DNA of 32,274 nucleotides. Origin: Ophiothrix spiculata (lineage: Eukaryota; Echinodermata; Ophiuroidea; Amphilepidida; Ophiotrichidae). Position numbers and translations under genes: made by a program. The stretch is taken from the NCBI GenBank assembly GCA_000969725.1, contig JXSR01S044057.1, one strand, 5' to 3'. The notes under the pieces were generated by a model that had not been told where the DNA came from, made no database searches, and saw only the letters and a list, made by a program, of their open reading frames with translations. Below are positions 9,893-20,520 of the stretch, in pieces (position 1 is the first letter of the stretch; every line of letters starts with the position of its first letter).

Positions 9893-10658
9893 TGTGACCC
9901 GTCATATCATAAGGTACCTTAAGGTCGGCATAGTAAATTATGTGATACGGGCCATTGAAGCTGAGCAGAGTCAAAAATCACTTCCAAGGTTGAATTTCTA
10001 TTTTCATCAAAAACATGATTACCTTTTAAGTGTATTTTATCAATTTAATCAGGTTCAAACATCCAAAATATAACAAAAATGTGCTAAAAACCGAGATGAA
10101 ATTCCTCTTTCCATTCAAGTTTTACTAAGTGCAAAAACTTCAAACTCGATTTACTCAGAAATGTAGTTTTCCTAATCAGTCCGATGCCATTTACCAATTT
10201 GGATGTAACTTTGCAACGGAACACCCAATAACCAAAAGCAAGGTGTCAATTTAAAGCTTAAAATCTCAGCTATCAGATGAGACAAAAAACAAACAATTTT
10301 GATTTTGGGACCCTTAAATCTTTCACTCCGGAATAAAATTTTCACCATCCGTCCTATTTCACCGGAAAGCCGCTCTGAGCGGCTCAGAGAGACCTAACTT
10401 TATGATAGCATACGATAATTGTAGTACGCCGGGGTTGTTCCCTTTGCTTATAAAAATGATATCATTAGATAGCTGTTTGTATTAACTGCTTGCTGGCGAA
10501 TTTTTAACCAATTTGGCCCTGTAGTTTTTATTTTAGAGGTAATTGAAAACAATGCGTCAAAGTAGAAATTCTGGCAAATCGTGCGTGCTTTTACGAGCCG
10601 TTGTGAGCGGCTTGCCGGAGTGAAAGAGTTAAGGTACTTTTCGATATGACGGGTCTCA
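9893..10658. mobile_element. TIR element, TGTGACCCGTCATATC family, copy 2, interrupted
   Basis: The ends are TGTGACCCGTCATATC and GATATGACGGGTCTCA, each flanked by TA (9891-9892, 10659-10660). The interior matches copy 1 (3292-3726). A 311-bp element at 10318-10628 has inserted near its right end. The TA target duplication suggests a Tc1/mariner-type mover, which is inference because no transposase is present. Confidence 0.85.
10318..10628. mobile_element. TTAA element nested in copy 2
   Basis: TTAA is duplicated at 10314-10317 and 10629-10632. The ends ATCTTTCACTCCGG and CCGGAGTGAAAGAG form 13-bp TIRs. Secondary inverted repeats (AAGCCGCTCTGAGCGGCT; GAGCCGTTGTGAGCGGCTTG) lie near each end. 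TTAA target sites are the hallmark of piggyBac-type transposition. It is younger than the TA element it interrupts. Confidence 0.88.
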
Positions 10659-10660
10659 TA

Positions 10661-11134
10661 TTTGAATTTGTATTGATCGATGTACTTTAAACTTACATAG
10701 CAGTTACTAAAAGATCACAAAATATGTTATATACACCAAACCATGATTTAGTTAACCACACCATAATTCATTGTGTAGATTTTGCTGTTTTGCATAGCTA
10801 AATAAAAACAAAAACTGAAGATTTCAAAAGTTTTTCAAGAAATCATAAACAAGACAGAGATGGAAAGTGCATTTATTTGAAAGCTTTTATATGAAAGAAC
10901 AAATCTTTATAATGAGTCTCTCCCTTCACAGGGAGGTGATTGTAAAATTAGTGTGTCAAAATATTTGAATTCAAATAATGAAGCAGTTCTTTTCCTCATA
11001 CAAGTTGGTTTGTGAACCACAAGTATGTCTCACCTGATGACAGTTCATACAGGATTTCAGCAGAAGATATTATCCTAATATGGTTACCTTTTGGTGTGAT
11101 AGTTTGGTCCAAGTGTGGGAATATTGAAAAGACC
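10661..11134. other. Intergenic, nothing recognised
   Basis: AT-rich sequence without an open frame of note, a TIR pair or a tRNA-like head. Confidence 0.5.
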
Positions 11135-11695
11135 TAACCTTGCCGGGTGTCTCAGATCAACTCAGCTCAAATTTAAACTCAAATGACATTTTGACCTTGT
11201 CCTGATCCTACCAGGTCGGGCCTTATGCCAAGGACTATTCATGGTCCAAGTTTGATCCATGTGAGGTCAAGAGTTCATGAGTTATATGGCAATGACCTTA
11301 AAATGACCTTAGATGGCTTTAGGTCAACTTTTCCACATTTTTGACATTTGACGTCAAATGACCTTTTGACTTTGAATGACCTTTGACCATGTGAAAATGA
11401 TGGGCCAAGGGCTATCCATGGTTCAAGTTTGATCCATGTGGGAATACTGGTTCATTAGTTATGACCTTAGGTAAACTTTCTGACCTTGGAAATTATTTTG
11501 GAGCAACGTTATGACCATTTTGGTAATTTCACCTTAAATGACCTTTTGACCTTACCTGACCTTGACCGTGGTTCAAATGCTATCTATGGTTAAAGTTTGA
11601 TCTGTGTGGGGTTAAGGGTTCATAAGTTATGGCTGTGACCTTGAAATGACCTCGGATGACCTCGGGTCAACTTTTTGTCAGGAGGTTTTCATCAA
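11135..11695. repeat. Degenerate TGACCT-rich tandem repeat
   Basis: About sixteen TGACC cores occur here. Three diverged units of roughly 170-176 bp are marked by CTAT(T/C)(C/T)ATGGT(C/T)(C/A)AAGTTTGATC near 11235, 11411 and 11579. Each is followed by GTTCAT(G/A/T)AGTTAT and alternating TGACCTT motifs. It contains a perfect DR1-type site TGACCTTTGACC at 11377-11388 and a DR2-like site near 11539. Such repeats are probably satellite-like. A regulatory role is possible but unproven. Confidence 0.75.
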
Positions 11696-11699
11696 ATCC

Positions 11700-12190
11700 G
11701 AAATTTTCTATTGTTTAGTTTAATCTTTCTTTATTCTGGATATAACTCTTTCAATACATAAGTACTGGTCTCCCAAGAGGTCCAGATAACATAAATATTT
11801 ACAAATTATATACACAATGAGAAAATAACATAGTAAGTGATCACATAATTATATACACATGTATAAGGGCAATCAATTATTATAATTTTAAACTTATAGC
11901 ACTTTTAAACTCATTCAAACTCATGTTCAAAAACTTAGTACGGATATTAACTGGAAGACTATTCCATAATGAAGCAGCTCTATACTGAAAAGTTCTTTTG
12001 CCAGCAGTGTTATACATACCATGGAGGTATAATAAGGATGTTACCAAACTGGCTTCTTGTGTTTTTGTTATGTGTTGAACGTGTAAAAGTGAAATAAGAT
12101 GATATATAATCAGGAGCTAATTCTCTTAAACATTTAAATATCATAATAATAACATGATTTTTCCATCTGACATCAAGCTTAATCCAATTG
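11700..12190 (-). mobile_element. LINE relic, second reverse-transcriptase C-terminus
   Basis: Read on the - strand from about 12190, frames give IFKCLRELAPDYISSY, then, after a frame change, GMYNTAGKRTFQYRAASLWN and SLPVNIRTKF, then NEFKSAISLKL and a stop near 11880. This is the usual end of CR1/L2-like LINE proteins. A 3' tail of about 180 bp with an AATAAAG follows on the - strand to about 11700. The frameshift shows it is dead. It is a different subfamily from the relic at 4255-5250. Confidence 0.78.
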
Positions 12191-12299
12191 TTGTTGTTTT
12201 GTAGTTACTTTCTTGAAAACTTAGTTGTTTATCCATGAATAAAACATGTTTTTGATACTATTTTAAAGACAACAACATTAAAAGAACTACTGTGATGTC

Positions 12300-12554
12300 A
12301 TGGTCATGTCAAAATCAATAATAGTTGCGAATATGAGTTACTGTGGTAAACCCTATTGGAATGGGGTAAAATTGAGTCTTTTTACAAAATTCTAGTTTTC
12401 TTAAGAATGGCTTGCTGGATTTTGCTCAAAATCTTACTGATGAAAGACTGAACTATACTTATTGGTTTTATGAAATTTGTTTTCAATTTTAGTATCCTTT
12501 TGTTTTGAGGTATAATCAAAAACAAAAGTGATGCATTTTTATTGGGACACACTG
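12300..12554 (-). mobile_element. TA-type repeat, inverted copy of 9635-9885
   Basis: Its right end ATTGGGACACACTG is followed by TA at 12555-12556. The reverse complement gives CAGTGTGTCCCAATAAAAA, matching the start of the + copy at 9635. Identity is estimated by eye at around 80% over 200 bases. Confidence 0.65.
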
Positions 12555-12885
12555 TATACATTGTACACAATGAATTGAATGATGATGCATGTTATGTTAC
12601 CAAATTTTATCCAGGTTAGCTTACATATAGAGTGAATATCTCCAGTGAGTTTTTAGCACACTGTCCTTGTTTTACGCATATTTTTGAATTCCTTGGGCTA
12701 TCCAATTGCAAATGCTAACAATCTAACAAGGACATATAGACCCATAAATACAAATGAGGGTGTTATGTGTGTGTGTTTTATGTTATATCTGCAAACCAAA
12801 ATATCAAATTTCTACAACCATTCTGAAATATGATGTGGAGCTCACACATAAAGGTATTTAGCCTAGGCCTTGTATCCATAGGCTG
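12555..12885. other. Intergenic, nothing recognised
   Basis: AT-rich, with a short TG repeat near 12765-12777. No gene or element ends were found. Confidence 0.45.
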
Positions 12886-13037
12886 TTCCCCTGTGGCGTG
12901 TGCCCTTGTTTCGTGATCCACTGTCCTCAATTGTCACTTATTACCACACAGACTACGGCAGATGCTCCTTGTGTATGAGGCATGACAATGTGGTAAAATG
13001 GAACAAGGAAAAAATACACACACCAGCCACAGGGGAA
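12886..13037. mobile_element. Short inverted-repeat element
   Basis: TTCCCCTGTGGC (12886-12897) pairs perfectly with GCCACAGGGGAA (13026-13037). Pairing continues imperfectly through GTGTG and CCTTGTT. It is probably a MITE, with no clear target duplication. Confidence 0.6.
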
Positions 13038-13266
13038 TAAGATAATCATTTTGAATAAACTATTATTATGGGATATGAAAAAATTATTGCTAACCACCTC
13101 TTTCATAAAATATAATTTAATTTTCAAGTTTGCAAGTAGTGACGTGACACACAACAAAGTCATATATTATATTAAAATGAAAGACAATGTGCCACACATT
13201 TTTAAGGGCTTTGGAACTGATTTGCCAAAATATATTTGACGTCACAGCCTGAGATAGTATTTGTAC

Positions 13267-14097
13267 AGGGGGAGGGGGGAGGTTACTTGCATATTTGGCC
13301 GAACAGGGATGGGTTGCTTTTTTACCAAAAAAATTTGGGTCCTGTTTTTTACCAAAATATCCTTAAACATGGGTCCTCTTTTCTGACTGAGCCCTAAATT
13401 CTTTGAAAAGTAGGCCTATTTTTGAAGTAAAATCCTTAACCCTCAAAGAGCCGGGCTTTTTCGACCCATCTCACAGCCGGGGGGGGGGGCGGATTCCGTC
13501 CCCCTTCCGATCTCGGAAACCGATTGACGAAACATCATGTGTAGGGTACTGGTGGATAGCTATGACCCTCACGAGTCCATTGGTACCAAAAAAATTGAAA
13601 TCGGACCTTGTATGACGTCACAGCGACGTCATAAGTGACATCGCGTCGAAAAACGCGAAAATCACCAAAAATCGCCAAAATCAACGTTTTTCGCAATTTT
13701 TTCGAGCAAAAGTTGCAATTTTTATCAATAATGTGTGGCAAAGTATACTTAGGCATGTTCTTACTCTAAATAAATCAAATAAATACAATAAAACATAGTA
13801 GAAGTGTATCCTAATAACAAAAAACACGATTTGCATGTAATTTGCATTGAAAATCAGTTTTTGGTCAGTTTTTCGGTTGACCCAGCTTGCCATTACGGGA
13901 CGCCACGTCCTAACCCTAGGTCCGATTTTCAGCGCAAGGCTTTAAGGAAAAAAGTCAAGAAGTTTCAGCGCGAAAATTGGGTATGCTTTTTGGCCAAAAT
14001 CAACCTTAAACATGGGTAGGGTTTTGAGATTCCAGTTGCACAACCTTGTCCATCTCAAATCTGGGTACTAACCCTCCGATGAGTACCCATAAATGAC
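13267..14097. mobile_element. G-tract-ended repeat, copy 3, with internal insertion
   Basis: The left part GGGGGAGGGGGGAGGTTACTTG and the right part GGGTACTAACCCTCCGATGA with GAGTACCC resemble the family ends. TTAAACATGGGTCC near 13364 and TTAAACATGGGTAGG near 14006 are internal family motifs. Between about 13437 and 13930 lies different, GC-richer sequence (GAGCCGGGCTTTTTCGACCC, a G run at 13481, GACGTCACAGCGACGTCAT), probably an insertion whose ends I could not define. Confidence 0.5.
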
Positions 14098-14518
14098 CAA
14101 GACTAGTCAAATAAGGGCCTTAGGAAATGGGATTTTATATTTTTAATTAAAGGTGCAATTCATGATTCTCCCTTCTTTCTAGCAAAATTAGAAAGAGTAC
14201 AACATATGTGTATGCTGAAAAATTCATTCGATTCTAATCATTCGTTTTTAAGTTACAACTTTTAAGCATTTTCAAAATCCTCATAGGTACTGTCCAATAA
14301 CTCTCTGGGACACACTTCTCACTTTTCTCAACAATGCAAGCACATTTATTTACAAGAATGGTTTATGATTTATACCTATACCAGTCAAGGATCATTATCA
14401 GCTAAAAAAAACTGATAGAGGTGACCTTGAGGATGAAAGTGGATCATGATTTTCCCTGTTAAGATCTTCCAAATTTAATTTCTTTGTCAAAAATATGAGC
14501 ATATGAATATAAGCTTAA

Positions 14519-14866
14519 AGCAATACTATAAGATTTTGATCAAACATGGTTTATAGTACAAACAGCATTAAATAAAGGAATTGGCCTATCAAAAAGCATG
14601 TTTAAGTGTAGTTTGTCAAAAAATTGTTTTGCCACCGAAAAATGGATAAAAAGCACACTCATGCTTTCCTATACTAATACATGCGGAATTAAATTTGGGA
14701 TCCCGAATTAAATTCAACAAATGGCCATAACAGAAAAACTAAGCATATTTAAGCCAAATCATTCAGAGAGTATCATTATCTACTCAAAACAAACCCCAAA
14801 AGCTAAAAAAATTAGAAATTAAGGGTGACAGGGGGCGCTTCATTTTTAACACTTTGTAGTATTGCT
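14519..14866. mobile_element. TTAA element, AGCAATACTATAAG family, copy 1
   Basis: TTAA lies at 14515-14518 and 14867-14870. The ends AGCAATACTATAAG and CTTTGTAGTATTGCT are imperfect inverted repeats. The interior carries ATGGCCATAACAGAAAAA and GGGTGACAGGGGGCGCTTCA, also found in the longer copy at 28715-29522. It is non-coding and piggyBac-like by its target site. Confidence 0.87.
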
Positions 14867-15003
14867 TTAAATTTGACAAAACTAGCTTAAAAATGCAAAT
14901 TTTGAACCATTTTTGTTGTAAATAGGGTATTTTGAATGAAGTCATCTTGAAATTGGGTCAAAGGTAGCATGAGGAAGCTGCTTGAAAAAGGGGTCTTGGA
15001 TGC

Positions 15004-15475
15004 CTTGTCCGCTCCCCAGTCCGACGACTCGCTAGTCCGAAACGTTATTCAATGGGGAAAATATAACCTTGAAAAAGGCTTGCTAGTCAGAAAAAACAGC
15101 TATTCCGAATATGAAAATAGGCTCATCACTCCGAATTGTTAAAACAGCTTGTTAGTCCGAATTTGAAAAATGGCTTGTTAGTCAGAATATTAGGAACAGC
15201 TCGTTAGTCCAAATTTGAAAATATGCTCACCAGTCCAAATTTTTAAATAGGCTCGCTAGTCTGAATCTTGGAAACCAGGTCGTTAGTCTGAATTTTGAAA
15301 AAAAATATAAGCAATATACACCAAATTTTTCCTATTCGGGCTAGGGAGCTGTTCTTAAAATTCAGACTGACGAGCTGTTTTCAATATTCAGACTAGCAAG
15401 CCTTTTTTAAAATTCGGACTAGCGAGTCTATTTTCAAATTTGGACTAGCGAGCTGTCGGACTGGCCAGCTGTCCC
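15004..15475. mobile_element. Foldback element made of inverted ~26-bp repeat arrays
   Basis: From 15027 to about 15300 there are about ten diverged copies of a ~26-bp unit, roughly GGCTCGTTAGTCCGAATTTG plus AAAAT. From about 15340 to 15470 five or six copies appear in the opposite orientation (AATTCGGACTAGCGAGC). The outer ends GTCCGCTCCCCAGTCCGA and TCGGACTGGCCAGCTGTCCC also pair. CTTGGATGC flanks both sides (14995-15003, 15476-15484), a 9-bp target duplication. The uninterrupted form of the target is visible in the related repeat near 6180-6215. Long TIRs built of tandem repeats plus a 9-bp duplication are typical of foldback/MULE-type elements. No transposase is present. Confidence 0.85.
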
Positions 15476-15507
15476 CTTGGATGCAGCACATACTCGTACC
15501 TTTAATA

Positions 15508-16026
15508 CACTCCCGGTCAAAAGTGTTTGCGCACCCTTAAATACAGGCAAAATCGTAATTATTATATCAAATGCCCAAGACTGTGAAAAAATTCATGTTT
15601 TTTATAGGTGCTTAATGTGTCCAATATAAGAAATTTATGTTTCCTCTGATATTCGATCTTCCATAACCATAAAAATGGCAGATTTCCTGAACCATATACA
15701 AATACACCACACACACTTTTTGATATGTTCCTATGTTGTTTATTATTCAATGCTCATTTTCACCATGTAGCCGTAAATCACATTTTCAGGTAAAAAGTTT
15801 TCCAACAAATGTGCAATTATGTATTTAAACTCAGTTTATTAAGTGCAGAAGAAAGTACCATATGTTAAGCACACCATATTTTGAAATGCGATAAATGCAA
15901 TTCTTGCTGAGTTTTTTAGATATGTATGTAAAATATAAATTCGAAAAAATGTGGCACAAATGATGAACGGTTCTAGAGATATGGCTGGTTAAAGGTTTAG
16001 TGCGCAAACACTTTTGACCGGGAGTG
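15508..16026. mobile_element. Tc1/mariner-like MITE, CACTCCCGGTCAAAAG ends
   Basis: The ends CACTCCCGGTCAAAAGTGTT and AACACTTTTGACCGGGAGTG are perfect inverted repeats, continuing through TGCGCAC to 27 bp. TA flanks both ends (15506-15507, 16027-16028). The CACTCCCGGTCAAAAGT start is common among Tc1/mariner elements in animals. The 519-bp interior shows no transposase motifs. Confidence 0.92.
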
Positions 16027-16028
16027 TA

Positions 16029-16690
16029 TGTCGAGATGCAATAAATCACAACACTAATGATGAGAGGAAATAAGCCGAGACAAATCAATTTATATAAAAC
16101 AGTATTTTATAGTTTATTCACTCACTTTTCTTGATATTGAGTTGTTAACATTTGGTTTTCTGAAATTTCAACAAAAATACATACATTTATTGCACACACT
16201 GATGTCGTATTATTTCAACAATTCCTTGTACAATTTATGTAACAATCAATCCTATATATTTTCCAAAACTTTTTGATATTAAATGCTTCAATGTTTCAGA
16301 TTTGTGACATTGTTTTGCTATAATATATAATACATGCATGTTGGGAATTAACTTGTTTCACTGATTGTATCTTGGTTTGGATTCATTAATTTCATCATAT
16401 TTGTGACTTTTGACGAGACTTTAATTTAAAGCCCGTTTTCATAAAGTGACATTTGATCCCATCATTGTAAAGTAAAGCACCCCTTTGGAACTGGCACTCA
16501 TTTTATTACTTGTTTTGGTATTTGGTGCAAATTTAAAAATAAAACAAATGCCATACAGGTTCTAAACAAGTGCTTTTTTACTTTATATATATTTACTTGA
16601 TTTTCAAAAATTGGGTCTCTAGGTGGAGGACAAGCAAACAGTCTTTATTCATTTGACCTTTAAGATGTTTCCTGTCGGCTAATTATGTCC
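16029..16690. other. Intergenic, nothing recognised
   Basis: AT-rich sequence with no open frame, tRNA-like head or inverted-repeat pair that I could find. Confidence 0.5.
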
Positions 16691-16695
16691 AGTTC

Positions 16696-17066
16696 CGGTG
16701 GGGGGTGGGGGTACTTAGTACAAAAGTGAATACGGGGATGTGCCGCAAACTTGGGTAGCAAAATCAGGCTGTCTGGTATTTCAATGGGTCCTTTTTCTTT
16801 GCAAAATGTGGTATTTTGTTGGGTCTGTTTTCCAAAATTTGCGCTTTTTTCTAAATTTCAAACCAAAACCACGAAATTTTCGCCAAATAAGCGTTAATTT
16901 TCAGGGAAAATTTCATTTTTTGTATAAACTCGACTCAAAATTTTGGGAATTTGGTATATGGATGGGTCCCTTTTTCTTAAATATTGGTATATATACATGG
17001 GTGGTACTTCAAATTTCCCAGCGGCACACCCCTACCAAAACCAAAATTGAGTACCCCCATGGGGTC
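16696..17066. mobile_element. G-tract/GGTACTC-ended repeat, copy 4
   Basis: The left end GGTGGGGGGTGGGGGTACTTA pairs with TTGAGTACCCCCATGGGG on the right. The interior repeats ATGGGTCC(T/C)TTTT(C/T) motifs. The 111-residue open frame crossing it has repeat-like composition and no recognisable domain, so I do not call it a gene. Confidence 0.72.
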
Positions 17067-17101
17067 GAGGTATAAATTTGTCCAATACTGGGTTTCACCT
17101 T

Positions 17102-17431
17102 TAGGTAAGACTTGGCGTCCAATACATTCGCTCAGCTGAGTAACATTCGCTCTGACTTGCTCGCTAAAACAGAGAGCAAATGCGCTCTCATTGCGCGAAT
17201 ATCGTTTCAATCGATGAAAGCAAATGTCACTCGCGCATATTGTAGTGCTATGATTATTGAACAAACAAACCCAAGAATATTCGTAGCGATCTTACCTCCA
17301 ATTCAATCTGAAGTGTAGCGAATGTAGTGAAATTTGTTAAGCGAATGTCGCTTCCTGTTTGAGCGAAGTTTTATTGGTAGGGTGAGCGGATGTCACTCGG
17401 GCGAGCAAATGTCTTTGGATGCCAAGCCTAA
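17102..17431. mobile_element. MITE with CATTCGCTC subterminal repeats
   Basis: The left end carries CTTGGCGTCCAATACATTCG and the right end its complement (AATGTCTTTGGATGCCAAGC), with TTAGG/CCTAA outside. About ten variants of ACATTCGCTC/GAGCGAATGT lie inside in both orientations. The open frames on both strands here come from this repeat structure. Confidence 0.75.
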
Positions 17432-17439
17432 GGTTGAAG

Positions 17440-18110
17440 CCTAGGAGAGTCATATCATCAACTCTGAAAAGTTACCGTTACATAAATGTAATTTCATTTA
17501 ACTTTCTTGCTTCCAGCTTGCTTTGTCGTATGTGTCAACTAAATGTACCAATGTCCAAATAAAACAATCATATATACCAGGCTTTCAATCATGTCACTTG
17601 TACAGAGCAAGATTATCATGATGACCCGGTTTGGATGGTCCAACTGTACTACAGTGTACCATCGTGGGTACACCATTAACAGCATGGGCCTACAGTTCAC
17701 TGTTTCCAATCAGCAATCCAAAGTACTGCAACATTACGCGCTAGCTATAAAGTACAGTGTTATGAACTTGCATAAAATGCACCCACAAAAAATGTTATGC
17801 TAGGCTCAAAATGTTCATATCCGAGAATTATTTGAAGCAACAAAAATAGTCATTTGTATTTTGCCCCTTAACAGCAGGTCTATCAGTGTACCAGCTTTAC
17901 TCCAAAGGCCATGTACCTGCATTGTTACTATGCATTTTAGCTATCATGACAATCTTGTTGTGTATAAATAAGTGAAAAATTGAGGTCAAACAAAATACAT
18001 GTAGTCTATGAATATAATCAAAGATTGCAGGATATCATAGGTTTCACTTTGTTCCATCGATGTCAGGGTCAATTCATACCAAGCATTTTGTTAATTGCTT
18101 TTTGATTTTA
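17440..18110. other. Intergenic, nothing recognised
   Basis: No convincing gene or element ends. A short open frame at 17543-17803 has no recognisable domain. Confidence 0.5.
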
Positions 18111-18112
18111 GC

Positions 18113-18527
18113 TGGTTTCAGATTAGCCTGCCGTGTTCAGGCATGATTATCTTCAGGTTTTTGCCTGAATTCAGGCAAAAATGCTTGGATCTCCACTGTA
18201 CAAAAGTATTGAGAATTCACATTTTCAGGCAAAATTACAAAAAGCCATAATTATAACCATCCCTGCGTGTTGTCATACGACCAGCGTGACGTCAAAAATT
18301 TAAAATGCGCAAACTCGCCTAGTTGCATCTCCTTGCCATACGACAAGCCGGTATATCGATTACCCTGTCGTGACGGTCGCAACGACACAATATTTTGAGT
18401 TGGAATAAATTTGACTTTTCTTGCAACAGACTATTGCGGCAATACGCAAATGTGTCGTGCTACAGTACGACAACTCAAAATTGCAAATGTTTTGTTGTGT
18501 GCCGCAATGACAGCTAGTCTGAAACCA
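18113..18527. mobile_element. TIR element, TGGTTTCAGATTAGC ends
   Basis: TGGTTTCAGATTAGC at the left pairs with GCTAGTCTGAAACCA at the right, with one or two mismatches. The interior has TTCAGGCA repeats and TACGACAA/TTGTCGTA motifs in both orientations. No target duplication was defined. Confidence 0.65.
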
Positions 18528-19276
18528 CCTTTACATTTTATATTGAATTAAACAACATCTTAAAGCCAAAACAAAATGCATTTACAAAGTTTGCAGCAAC
18601 TTACTGTGCTGCAATGAAAAAAAAAAAAATCAATGCTGGAAATAACCCTGGTTTAGAAGACAATATGTTACGGTTCTTTTGCAAATTTATAAACCAGGAG
18701 CAATAAAGAGTATAAAAAATTACACCTGGTTTCTAAATCCTTATTTCCAGCCAACTTTTATGAGATAACCTCAGCCTCCCATTTTGCAGTCATCCTCTTG
18801 GGACCTTCTGGCTGCGACCCTCGATATAAAAAAAATCAAGCCGCTTTAGAATTAAACATAATATTGGTAGCTTTAATAATAAAAACAAATATATGTATAT
18901 AAAAACAATGTTGCACTTTATTTTTGGTTAGATTTATGAGTTACAAATCCAGTAATTTACTGGATTTGTAACTCGTAAAATATAAGCAAAAATAAGATTT
19001 TCAGCAATCCTGATGAACCTATTTCAAAAAATGTTGCACTCTTATTTTGATCAAAGACAAGTTTCGATTCATTACACATTTACCGTACTATTATCAGAAA
19101 GCTGCATTATCACATATGTATTGGTCATTGTATTTGTTGAACATAAAAATAAAGCAATTTCTTTTAATTATATACAAAATCATTTACTTTTAGCCTTCTT
19201 ACTTACAAAATATCAAAATTAAATATTTCAACTAATTAATGTACAGATACCGATAAAGTACATATTGTACAACTGC
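18528..19276. other. Intergenic with one perfect hairpin
   Basis: AT-rich sequence with a poly-A run near 18617. Apart from the hairpin at 18938-18974 I see no gene or mobile element. Confidence 0.5.
18938..18974. repeat. Perfect 18-bp-arm palindrome, one-base loop
   Basis: GAGTTACAAATCCAGTAA, a single T, then TTACTGGATTTGTAACTC. Arms are identical. With a one-base centre it is a near-perfect palindrome rather than a normal RNA stem-loop. Confidence 0.95.
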
Positions 19277-19280
19277 TTAA

Positions 19281-19604
19281 AGGAGCTTGGTCCGATTTTC
19301 CAAAATTTAATTTTCAATGTCATATAAAAGATGACCACTCAAGAGGTTTAAATTTCAAATTTCGGCTAAATCGGTCAAACCGTTCGGATTTTACAGGAAA
19401 TTTTGTATTTCAGATCCTCCTATACGTTACTGTGTAAAATTAATTATGGTTACCATAATTAGGCACATTTTCATATATTTTTCTAAAATGGAACATAATT
19501 CAGCCGTGAAATTTCACATGGGTCATGAGAAAAATATGAGCAACATTCTGGTACCAAAATCTCAAAAAGTTTGAAAAAAGTTGAGGCAATCGGACTATGC
19601 TCCT
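19281..19604. mobile_element. TTAA element, AGGAGC(A/T)TGG family, complete copy
   Basis: TTAA lies at 19277-19280 and 19605-19608. The ends are AGGAGCTTGGTCCGAT and ATCGGACTATGCTCCT. It shares its right two-thirds with the truncated copy at 8910-9130 in inverted orientation. It contains the palindromic ATTATGGTTACCATAAT. Non-coding. Confidence 0.9.
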
Positions 19605-19609
19605 TTAAA

Positions 19610-20515
19610 TAAGCTTTAATATCTTAAAAACAAAACCAACTGGGTTTTCACATCCCACAAACACTTGGAAGATTCACACTTGCGTAGTCATATAGACAAG
19701 AATGCTTTGTGTTTTAAGTATGTCAAATTTATTGAATATATAGTGTAACTAAAATTAGAATCATGATCAAAGACATTTTTTATTTTGGGATTTGGCAAAG
19801 AAAGACTGGGGGATTACACATCTGATTTTGAGTCACTCACCTATATTTAAAGGGATATTCAGTAATCATAACATTTTCAGGTTTGTCCCTGGATTTTGAC
19901 ACTTGAAATAAAAGACTCAATTTTCATTTTATAAGCATTTTTGTATTTTTCACCTCCCATAGGCCATTTAGTTAAATCAAAGACAAAATTTATCAATGGT
20001 ATACTTTCAAAAGTTTTTCCTTTCAAGAATATTAGTGGTGTGTCTAAAGGCAATACAAAATGTCAGAGGAATTGTAGAGAAATATTGGTTCTGTAATATT
20101 CTAAAATGTCCATCACATAATTCTAACAATGAATGTGTGCATTAGGCTAATGCACGAAATAGTTTGTGTGTGTAAGTTTGATGCTTGCTATAATTTCGTG
20201 CATAAATGTTGCTTCAAGTGTAAGATAAACAATGTCAGCCCTAAATAGAACATCTAAGCTCTAAATACTCCTTTTAAAAGTACCTTCCTTGATCTGCTAT
20301 TTGAAATCATGTGATCATATTTCACCCAATCAACTCTACTGTGCCACATATTTACTCCAAAGCATATGGTACAATAAGTGCTGAAATTTGCGTCTCTACA
20401 AAATGTCCAAATTTGAAGGGGACACGTATCTGCAAATGTTGTAACACATTGTATGCCTTAATTAACTTAAAATACATGCTAATGAAGGTTTATCTAGCAC
20501 AAAAATTTACACAAA
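19610..20515. other. Intergenic, nothing recognised
   Basis: A small inverted repeat (GCACGAAAT near 20152, ATTTCGTGC near 20192) is the only structure seen. Open frames here lack recognisable domains. Confidence 0.5.
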
Positions 20516-20520
20516 ATCGT

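Noticed and set aside
13437..13930. Separate transposon inside the 13267-14097 repeat
   Set aside because: The composition changes, but I could not find inverted ends or a target duplication, so it is only mentioned.
16740..17075. 111-residue + strand open frame
   Set aside because: It spans a G-tract-ended repeat with low-complexity composition and no protein family signature.
19850..20275. A further TTAA element starting at TTTAAAGGGATATTCAG
   Set aside because: No matching inverted right end with TTAA could be found.
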